A stretch of 64,000 nt of DNA from Antedon bifida. Its lineage: Eukaryota; Echinodermata; Crinoidea; Comatulida; Antedonidae. Position numbers and translations under genes: made by a program. Below, in pieces: positions 45,101-57,100 of the stretch (position 1 is the first letter of the stretch; the number at the start of each line of letters is the position of its first letter). The notes beneath the pieces were generated by a model. It had not been told where the DNA came from. It saw only the letters and a program-made list of their open reading frames with translations, and searched no databases. Location: contig OY727093.1 of the NCBI GenBank assembly GCA_963402885.1, positions 12,163,501 to 12,227,500 on the forward strand, given 5' to 3'.

Positions 45101-48100
45101 TCCACAAAAAAAATATTTTTATCATGTTTTGAACAAATCCCTGTAAACATAAAATGGTCATACTACACAATTTTACAGATATATATATATGTTTATATTA
45201 TAATTTCAGTAAATACCATAATGTATTACTAAAATGCAATTTCATACAAGAACACTTCAGGCTTCAATGATAGTTTCTTCTTTCAAACCTAAACAAAAAT
45301 CACATTTGTTTTTATATAAACATATAATAATTACAGAAATGTTATACGTGTATTCAAGCATTGTAAGACAGTGCTTACCATTAATAATTCCTTTCAGAAT
45401 ACGAGTATCACCAACTTGATCAGCAATTTCACTCACAAAAAAACGAGCCACACCCATTAGCAAGCTTCCGTCATACATAAACACATTGACGCTGTTAACG
45501 TCACTATATGGAATGTTCAGATACATCTCGAATCCACTGATGCCACACCATTTATAAACGTGTATTTCACCGAACTGGCTAAGAACGACAAGATATGGAG
45601 TGCCTAGAAATATACAACAAAAAACTCGTCTAAAATGTCCTATAGCATATTAATAGGTTTTCCCCCTTTTGGGTGTTCCCACATTTATTTACTGTAGTAG
45701 AATTAATTAAAATAATAGTTAATTCACCGTCTACACTAAAGCTATCTAGTCCAATAACGCCTTGCCCCTCGAACTCGGTTATTTCCGCCCATTGCTCGTC
45801 TTTAAAACATACTGTTACGACAGGCATATAGTAATCTGTAGTATCATCATTGTTTCTTTCAGATGAGGACACTACGCAAGGCTGACCATTTATTTCTATG
45901 TTAACGACATCTATGTATTCACCAGAAATCTGATGCTGCAGCTACAAAAACAAAACATCATCTCAATTAAAATAAAACAAATAAAAATATGAACACTTTC
46001 TTAACTAGATATATCTAAAAAGGCCCAACTTCCTAATTGGAAACCTTTTCCAAGTTGACTAAAAGGGGAGACCAGTTGAAAAAACATCGGTAAATTGCAG
46101 AAAGCCAGGGAAGAGTGAAATTACAATGTTTGCATTTTTTGTAGAACGTATACATAGGGCTTAATTGTGTAAAATAAAAAAATGTATTCAATGAAATTAA
46201 TGTAGGTCTATATAAACAAAATATATAATTACCTCAAAATTCATTCCGGACCATTGATAAATATCAGTTGTTGTAAGACCAGTTTCCAACTCAGAATCGT
46301 AATAATTGGCAAACACTAACCAAGGATCATAATCATCATGCTCAATAAACAGAACAGTGATGGCGCCTTGTGTTACAAATGACTGTTCTAACACGAATGA
46401 TTTATCCATTCTGCTATATAGATATAACCCTGAATTTACAACACTTGATCCTGTTTCAGAAAAAAAAGTATTCAATATAACAGTAACTTTCTAATTAATG
46501 TGAAATTTATTCCTAGGCCTAAACACTACATTACCTGTAACTGTGTCTTCCGAGTTTGCAATTGCCAAATATAAGCTTCCATTTATTGTGATCATATCGC
46601 TGTCAATTGGAGTTTCCGATGATATTTCAGCTAATATGAGATCTTCTTCAATCAGTATTACACGTGTAACATTATTGTAATCGACTCCTTCTGTGCAATA
46701 TCCAGATTGGATACTTCCAGTCAACACTAAGAAGGTACTCGTTTCATCGGGTGTTTCAAATGTAAAGGAAAACAACTGTGCAGTTGAAGCTGGAATTAAG
46801 CCTTCAGTCACCTGTTACACAGAATAATAACGTGTATAGTATTATAGACAGATTATATGACACAATGCCTTATATGTATCGCATTTAATATAATACATGT
46901 ACCATGTGATCAATATTTTTTATTAGTACACTGTTTACAAAATGTGTTTATGATACTGGACACTACTAGACAGCTAAACTCGGGTGTAAATTACTACGAA
47001 GTTGAATAAGTACTTGGTTAGAAGGCACTCGTTTTTGTTTTACAATCAATGAACAATATATACTTGGTTGTTATTTCCAACCAGATGGCAAGACTTTGGT
47101 TACTTGTGTTTCATTATCTTTTTTAAAAAAGATAGTGAAACACAAGTAAAATACTGTTTTAATTACAATTTAATGTAGACACAGTATATAGTTTCATATT
47201 ATAATAAGTCCTATCCAATCATTCTAATACCAGTCTGTTAGGCATACTAATTTCTAGTATTGTGTGCATAAAATTAGAAATGAAGATTATTACCAAAAAG
47301 CACGTGTCTTGGTCGTCATCGTACATGTATAGAGCAGATTGTATACATTCTTCAGAATATTGGTTTTCGGTAACACTTATCAACAGCGTGTCTTCATACG
47401 CCACTGCATAGATTGTAGCAACATCGGTTCGGTTGATAGTCTGGTAGTCCTCAAAGTAGCCGAATCTGACGGCTTGAGCTTGAATAATTATTAAGCAATA
47501 TTTATTCGGGTGGTGCCTTTACAAGGACCATATACGTTTTGAGAAAATCAAACTATAACATACAATACAACATATTATTTAAATGCTACCCAGATAATAA
47601 TGTGAAAAATATCATTAAACCGATCATTAAATAGTAATTAAACTTACTTTCATCATATGCTTCTTCGAGTAAATGTATTGGAAGACACTGAGTACGTAAT
47701 GAAGAATTTACTTGTATCAGGTCACTTTCAATCCTCTCCATGTTGCTGTCAAAATTGCTCAACATATCAGACAGATCAACACCAAGTACATAACCCGTAA
47801 CTGTAATATTTCCCGTAAAGGTAAGACCTGAGCTTGTAAAGTGCTGTAAACAGATACATATACTTGCTTATCATGTATTTATTAATAATGTAACAGTGAA
47901 GATTTATAGCTAACGCATAAATGAAATTCTGAGATTTACTTAAGACGTTCTGTGTCGTACCTTATGGCCTGAAATTTGAGTTGGTACATCATCACGTACA
48001 GCATGTGCAGCGTAGTACACTGGGCCTAAGTAGTCAATGTATCCGTAGTAGTCGGTATACATATCACCAAGAATATTCACATCAACCGAAAAATTTTTAT

Positions 48101-51100
48101 ACCCTCCGATATCTTGGTCACCGTATGTTAGAACTACATCAGTAGACAGGTTAAATGTATTCACCAGACCGTGTACAATCACATCATCTAAAACAAAATG
48201 AACCAATTATTTCATTATCTAAAGAGGGCAGAGACTACACTGCCAAAAACATTTGCAAATTTACTCAAATTATAAAAATTGAGAAAAGAGCTGAGAGCTT
48301 AGGCATATACTCACCAAATGCGTTGACATTACCGATTGACCACGTTCCTGTTATGGTTTGTGGTGTTGATAACGTCACCCGGTTTGCTACTGTAGAGTCA
48401 AATGGTACAGTATCCACATCGTTCGTAACAGTTGTATGGTCGAGAAATTTAACACTTGCAAATGTGTTGAGAGAACCAGTTAACGTTTGCGTAACGTTCT
48501 GAATCACAAAATCGTTTGGCATGGAAAGGCCGTTTATTAAACCTGAAATGGCGAAAAGCAACACTTGTTATATAACTAATATTATAATTAAACAATACAT
48601 TATCTCCACCAGTACGACTCTTCAACACCTCCATCAACCACCACTCACTTAACAATGCAAATCCTTTACCTGTAACAAAGAAGTCACCGTAAACTATAAC
48701 ATCATGTCCAAAGATGACGCGTCCGTCAATTGATGCATTTTCAGATTGGAGCACGAGTAGATCTAAAATCATTTTTAATGTCAAGTTTTCATAGACTATA
48801 TTTCCTTCAAAATCACCGTCGATCCATAAATTATCAATTTCAACGTCTCCAGTTACACTTTTGTTGCCAGTTATAGTCTAAAAAAATATATATAAGATAG
48901 ATTGTTATATGCAATTTCATAAATGAAGCCATATTTCAGACTGCGACAGAATCTGGAGCTTAAACTTGCAAATTGCTTTCTTATTTTTTTTAATTATTTC
49001 ACTTTAAAATGGTAGTGAATTTTCAGGCTTATACTAAAACAGAAAGAAAGCATTACGGTTGATTCTGAATATAAAACAGCATCATCAATTATGAAAGAAA
49101 TGTTTTCTCCGTTGACATGATCGTTGAACCAAGCGTCATCTTCAATATGAAGGAATCCTTCGAATGTAACAGATCCTTCGATGGTCAAATTTTCGTTGCT
49201 CAATGCGTTGTTGAATAGATCTATAATATTGAATAATCACACACATCACATAAGATTTTGTTATACAGTAGTAATGCTTATGTGTGTTGCCGCGGTAAGT
49301 CAAATATTATTAATAATACGGTATGTTGTTTTTCTTCTAACCTGATAGATCTGTTCCATTAACAGTTCCATTCGAAACAAGATCACCGTCGACATTCAAA
49401 CCATAAAACTGTTTTATACCATCGATAACAATCAATGAACCGGACACACGAACGGCCCACTCATCATACTAAATAAAAAAAAATGCAAATCAGAGTAAAG
49501 GTCAATTCATACCGTATGGTACTTTAAAACTATTTCCACGAATATGGCGTTCCATACCAATTTAATATTATTCAATGTGAATGAATCATATAATTTTGTT
49601 GCATACACTAACATCATACCTCAGTGATATTGAATCCACCTATTAAACCTTTTATCATTAAATCACCATCTATCATGATGTTAGAAAATGTCATAGGAAC
49701 TTGAATATTATAATCATGGTCGATTAGGATAACATTAGATATGTCAACTCCATCAATGAGAATACTATCTTCTAATGAAATAGCATCTGTAAAAAATGAA
49801 ACAATAGCTAGTGTTGTAATTGTATCCACACTGCATTAACTAGCATCTATCACTTGGATATACATACATACATAAAGCGGGACATTTAAATGAATTACGG
49901 TACACGCTTTCATAAACAGAAACATGCGGACCATGCGTTACGTCTTTACTTTGAGGTGGAGAAATGTTTTACTGGAATGCTCGTAATCGCCAAGCACGGG
50001 TACGTATCCTAAGTCCAAGAAAGGCCTACCACTTCTACAAATAACTTTAGTGAGCAAAATGTTGTGGGTGTAAATTACTCACCTGCTGAAACATTCATAA
50101 GGAATACCTTACTACTATTAATATATTGGTCGCTGTACTTGGATAAATGATTGGTATAAAGTTCATGAATGTATATATTATCTATCGTTCCATCTACATA
50201 CAGATCACCATCTATCGTAACATCACTGTAAATTGTACATAAAACTATTTTTTAGTTATAAAAAAACGTCTGTCTACATTCTTAATGGATGAATTAGGAA
50301 AGAAACATTGGATGTAATGTATCACAACATTTCGGTCATAAATCAAATGAAATAATTTATAGTTATGCTTGATGCATGCCTTTCGTGAACATCACAAGAC
50401 ATAATATATAGATGAATCAAGACGTATACTGGCAATAATATATAAACCTCTCATACCTCGAGAATATCTTCCTTCCTCTAATTTCTTCATCTGTATTGGT
50501 ATAAACTAATCTTTGAGAAAATTCGTATAACTTTATCCGGTTGACTTTGCTCAAAACCGAAATATTTCCGTAAAAATAGGCATCAGACTCAAACCTCAAA
50601 TCGGCTGTAAAAATAATCAAGAATTGGGTTGGTAACACAATTCTATTTTGGAAATAATTGGATCAAGCATCCTCTCTGTAATAAGTTTGCATCAACAATT
50701 TCTTTCTCATTTTCTTTACTGATTTCATCTTCAGACGACACCATTCACACGAGTTGGTTTCTAATAATCCTAACATTACGACAAATACAGGCTTTTTAAT
50801 ACGATGTTAAATTACAAACATGATTTTTTTTAACATTCACAACCATACACATAAAAAAATACAGCACATTCACTGATTTGTATTACAGATGTTTCCTCCA
50901 AGCAAAGATACTATATTTTTATTTTGCATTTTATAATTTTAACTTACCATCAAATGACTCGTCCGCCGACAACTGAATTGCGTTTAGATACAAATTGTCT
51001 ACATCTACACAATTAATAGTGCCTTCAACCAATACACAAGCATCAACTGAATAAGAGAAATCAAGTAACAGTAATCAATAAAACTACAACATCCATCAAT

Positions 51101-54100
51101 CACATTAGGCTGTTGGGGTCGGCTAGACGTAGGAGGTCTCCCGATGTGGTGACAGATACCGTGGCTTAACCGAATTTCAATAAAATGAAAGTCTCATTAT
51201 TATGCAATACCTGAAACATTCTGTGTAAACTCTTTGGTACCCTCGACGGTAATATTAGAATCTATACGGACAGCTTCCTCGTCCAGTTTTGTGATGTTCA
51301 CTCCATTGACAAAACCATCAACGGTCACATTGTTGGTTGATAAATTCCCTCGAAATGTTGCATTATCCGTAACAATAATGTCCCCTGCAAAAGAGAAAGT
51401 AACGTGATAGTTTGAATCGGTAACATATATTTGTATTGTTACAGTATTGCCAGTAGATGGTTATTCGAAATGATTTTGCAATGTACCATACTTATATACT
51501 TATACTTATGATTGAATATTGATAGAATACTAACCATATATGATTTGATCACTGTTCAACGTTACAAAATCTTCAGAAATGTCGCACTCGTTGACCGTTT
51601 CACTAACATGAATGTTTTTGTAAACTGTTACGTTTCCTATAATCTCTAAATTGCCTAGTAATGTTTGATTACAGTTTACCATCAAAGCCTATAAAGAACA
51701 AAGTATAAACGGATTTCAGTTGAGAGCTACACGTGTCGAGTCACATGCGCACGGTCAAAAACATACTTGTTTACCCGAAAGCTGCGCAATTCGAGTGACG
51801 CGTCGTGAAAAAAGACTTTCTTTAACGAAGAAAAGAATTGAATTTGCTATCAGTACATACTTTGTCGTAAAATTCCGACACATCAACATAATCGACGGTC
51901 ATGCCTTCTTCAAGAAACAAACTTCCATTTATGTGCAAGGAATCATTAAAAATCAGAAACCCTGAAACAAAAATACATTTTAGTTTTACAAGGATCTCAT
52001 TTTGATAAATTAATATGCAAGTGAATACATACGCAATTGAAGACGAGGAGATAGAAACCGTGTATAGGTTTACGGGCTAGTCTTATGAAGGAGCATTTTA
52101 GTACAGAAACGTATTATCCTACCTGTGACGTCTTGAGGGGAATTAAGTGTTACAAAGTCTTCTAGTCGTTGACCATCAAAGGTGCCCGCAAGACTGATAC
52201 CGCCATCCATGGATATGACACCGTCCAAGATGACATCAGACGTAAAGGTTATGTTGTCCGAAACGCGGAGTGCTTCCTGGTCTAGCGTGGTGATATTTAT
52301 TTCGTTGATAAGGCCATCGACTATGAGAGATCTTTGAACTGCGGAAAAGTATTTAACAATTAAGAATAAGAATACAGTTGGAATATAACTTTTTTTCATG
52401 TCACTGCCAGAGCTACAGCTAAAATATAACTGCAGATATGGTACGAGGTTGACTCATTTATTTACATGCCGTTTTCGATGGTGAAGAATTTGTAGAGAAC
52501 ATTGATGTCAAAAATTATGTTTGAGGCCATGCAACAGTCGTACTAAAGCCGTTTAGGCTTTATTTATTCACCCTGGCAAGTTGGTTTTATGGCCACAGTG
52601 GGTAATAACCAACTTACCGGGGTAAATAACTAAGCCTTAGTGGAAATGACAATTAAACAAAAATTCCATCTTACAATGAACGTCGTCTATAAAGATCTTC
52701 AGTCCCACGATGTCGGCGTTTTCATCAATCATGATAGTTCTGTTGTAAAGTTCACTTAAATCTTTATTATTGATTTTACTTTCATACGGTAGAATGATAT
52801 CACCATTTACACTGAATCCATTTGTAAAGAACACCGGCCCTATAAGACGAATATGTATTTATAATAATTATTCAAAATGTTGTCTAATAAAAAGGATACG
52901 ACTTAAATATACATAAAACTATTCATAATCAACTTTATTCGAATTTGCACTTTCGAAATATGGGTAGTACAGGCTCATTTTTGTAATCTGGAATTATTTG
53001 CAATAGGAACTAAAGTCAGTCATACTGGTAATAAGGGCACACTTACCTTCAATTTCTTGGTCTGCATCGAGTAAAACAAAGTTTTCTGGGCGAACACCAT
53101 TTATTGTATAAAACAAAGTCACGTTTGATTTAAATGTTATATTATTAGTTGCCAACAGATCACTATATATTGTTTGGCTACCGATCGTTCGAATAAGATC
53201 TTCAGATATATCTATACCATTTAGTTCATTAAGCAGATGGAGATTTTCGAATGTTGTAAGCGAGCCTAGTAGATTTTGAGATGCTGGAAAAGTAAATATC
53301 GTGAAAATAATAACTTGATTTTGTTATCGTATTAAGAAATGTAATTATGTTGAACTAAACAGAAAATAAAAGACAGATTTAAACTGAAAGGCCACAAATG
53401 ACATCGACTTGAAAACTTATTTTGAAAGTTTCTTAAATACTGGCGAATTGTTCAAAATGGAAACGTTTGCATACCACACATGCAATTACCAAACTCTTCG
53501 ATGTCAATAACACTCTCGAAGAAATCCATTAAAGCAGATAGCTTAACCAATTCGGCGTCTTTTCGAAATGTACAATATTAGTACAATGTTTGAATGAAGT
53601 ATTTACCATTACTACTTACAATATTCACTCTTGACAAATTCTGCTTCTTTAGAATGTTAAAAAAAGGTGCATAACACGATTGAGGGCTCAATTATGACCG
53701 AGGGAGGCAGGATGGTCCTATTCCCAAATAGCCTCAATCGTGTCAAGTTGACATTTCTCAAGTTCGATATTTAATCTATTTTATCCTCGATACAAATTGT
53801 AATATGTAAAAATCAATCGCAATTCTGTTTTACTGTGCAGATTATTTTTAATAAATATACCATTATGAATGAATGAATAATTTTTGATTTTCTTTAGTGC
53901 CTCATTACGCGTCATTTAGATTTAAATTAAAATATTCATGAATATTGACAAACCTTCTATAACAACATCGCCGTGTGTCTTTACAACATTCTTAAATTTA
54001 TTGATATTTGTTGAATCTATATGGCCATCCAGGATTAACAGATTATCAAAATATACATCAGCTTCGAAAACAACGTCATCTTCCAGTATAATATCATCCG

Positions 54101-57100
54101 ATGTTAAGAATACAGAATTTATAAACTTGTAAAGGTCAATCTAAAAATCAAACATTTGTAATTATGGAATAATTCATGCCATTCAAAATTAAAATTAGTG
54201 ATTCCTTTTCCACACACACCAACAGCGACAACCCAGCCAATTGGATGGAGACAATAAAAAAATAGTAAATGATAAGAAAATGAAGCACAAAAATTGAATA
54301 TATAATTGTAATATAAACATAATCTGTTGCAGGGTACTATATACCTTACCCCATTCATGGTTGTACCTAGAAGCATATCAGCACCGTCGAGGACTGTCAC
54401 GTTACCCCAGAATGTCTTGTTTCCTTCAATGTATTGATGATCCTTTGTCATTATGACCAATTCTTCAGGAATATAAATCCCATTAAGAGTGCCATTCAGC
54501 GCAAGCTCGTCAACATGCACATCCGTATCAAATTGTATATCGCCTATGTACACCTGGCTACCATTGGTTATAAGTAGATAATCGTCTGAAATTTTAGTTT
54601 ACAATTTGTCATGATACTGTATAGGCAGAATACAGTATGAACAACACAACTAAATAATTAATTCAAATTAATGAATGAACTTTATTTAAAGTATAGAAGA
54701 GTATGTTCTATTGTCTTTTTGTCAAGTGGTTGTTTTATGCTTTAAATTTTTTTTTGTATTTCGAGTCTTTTTATACCGATTAAATAAAAAAATAAAAATA
54801 TATATAGGGTGATTCAAACAATGTATCATATAACACATATAGTAGGATTATGACGTAAAATATCACTAGGCCTACAATGATTCCAAAGTAACGATAGCAG
54901 TGTTTTTTTGTACCGTACTTTAACATTACATTACATGAATACACTTATTTCATCTGCATTCATGTGTACTTTATTCTTTACGCAACTATTTCTCATTTTA
55001 TCACAAAGAGTTGACAAAATAACAACCACAAAAATACAATAGAACTATATAAAAACAATGCAAACGACCGCAACAATTATACCTGGTATCTTATGTCCAT
55101 TCGCCAACCCCAAAACGAAGACACTAGCACCTGCAGTAACCGTCTCCGTAAAAGTTATATTTCCAAAAATAACCGCGTTTTCGTTCTTCTTAATTGAGAC
55201 TGAGTCGATATGTTCTATGTTGACTCCATTTATAAGATCATTAGTCGAGACAACAGAATCATTAACATTTAGACTGGTTACATTTAATAATGAATAAAAC
55301 GTGACAGTACCTTTAAAAACAAATTTGATATGTCATTAGATTTGAATAAAAATGATGGTGACTGAAGTGTCCGCCTAATTTTCATTTAAAACCGTCCACT
55401 TTCATTGCATAAACACAATCGCCATCATATTGCGCATACCATTATTCTCAATTATTTTTATATAATTTATGCAAAATACCAAATAGCTATTTTTTACTTT
55501 CCTGATATACAGGCCATTCACAAGACATACATAATATGACCCACATAAACAAGAAAGTCGCACAGAAGAAGTTGAGAATGGAGTTTTTTTTTATCATGGT
55601 GATGGTCATGGTCTATATAAAAAGTTCATAAACAAAATATTTATTAAATTATGACTTATATATTTTTAAAAATGAGACTTCAATTGCAAATCTTCTCGGC
55701 GCGATGCTAGTGTTAATATAATAGCTTACCTCTAACCAGCTGATCTTCAACGTACAATGAAACAAAATCCAACATTTCGGTTTCAATCAAATCTAAATTT
55801 CTTTCATGTTTGTTGAGTAAATATCTCAATAGGACTAAAGACTCAAGTGCAAAATAATCGGCAGTGAAATTTTCGACATAAAGCGTATTTTCAAATGTCA
55901 CATTCTCTAAATATGAAAAAAAATATTACAAACATAAAAAAAATTATATACTGTAAAGTAACAAATTTCTGATCAAACAAGAAATCGGTGTAATTTTAAA
56001 TAAAAAAATAAAAAATTATTCTTATATATCGAATTGTTACCGGTGAAACGGAGATTGCTGTAAATACTCTCGTTCTTCGATATACTAGCCTTCGTCTCAA
56101 GCTCCGTACTTAATTCTCCCAGGCGTTCAATGTTTTCTCTCATTGAATCCTTAAGTTCAGGAATGCTGCTCAATATTTCATGTGTCTCTTGTGTAATTTC
56201 TAAATAAATTAATAATTATCTTGTTTAAACACCATTGTCTTTGGCTAAAAGTGTATTTACTTTGCCTCCAGATAACTATCATAAAAATGATGCTAATTAC
56301 CTTTACTCTCATTCATAAAGTTAAACCAGTAGAAACTTGAGAAATCGGACAGGTCCGTCGAGTTTTCACCATATGTAAACAGTGTGTAGACGTTACCATC
56401 TAATTCAAACACAGACATGTCATGAATAATCGCTCCTCCACCAGAGCGCGCGTTCCACTGGGGAAATTGCTGAGTAGATAATACCCAGTCACCAGCATCA
56501 TCACATTCATATATGACTGCTCCTACATATGGCTAAAGTAATAATTGTAAATGTAGTATTAGACCAGGAAATGTTACCCGCCCATACTACCTACCGTATA
56601 TTAAGGCCTAGTCGATAATGGCAAATAGGCCTATATAAATATACATTTCTACAGGGGAAAAAGTGTCGCCTAAAAAATGGAGTTTATTGTATAATTGAGA
56701 TGTTTCATAAAATATTCTATGTTGTGAAAATAAAGTTTCTTGAATAAATATAATATATACGTACGTCTTCGTTGGCTACAATTAAAATGTCATCACCATT
56801 TGCCAAATGTACATATATTATTTCTTTGGCAGCCGTAGTCGGCAATGATTGGTATTCAAGTACGAGTTGCCCTGAAATTCAAAATAAGCACAAATTAACG
56901 ATGTGGACGACGATGACGGTGTGGACGACGATGACGATGTGGCCGACGATGACGATGTGGCCGACGATGACGGTGTGGCCGACGATGACGGTGTGGCCGA
57001 CGATGACGGTGTGACCGACGATGACGGTGTGGCCGACGATGACGGTGTGGCCGACAATGACGGTGTGGTCGACGATGACGGTGTGGTCGACGATGACGGT

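Noticed and set aside
45629..45728. Read-through of the minus exon past 45,728 to a stop
   Set aside because: Splicing at GACG|GTGAAT to 45,603 continues the EAR repeat (FSVDG|TPYLVVLS); the read-through sequence does not.
48763..48784. Intron ending at a TTTTAG before 48,762 in the nested gene
   Set aside because: The frame runs straight through (ENLTLKMILDLLVLQ) and the upstream part carries the same repeat pattern, so exon 48,670-48,877 is continuous.
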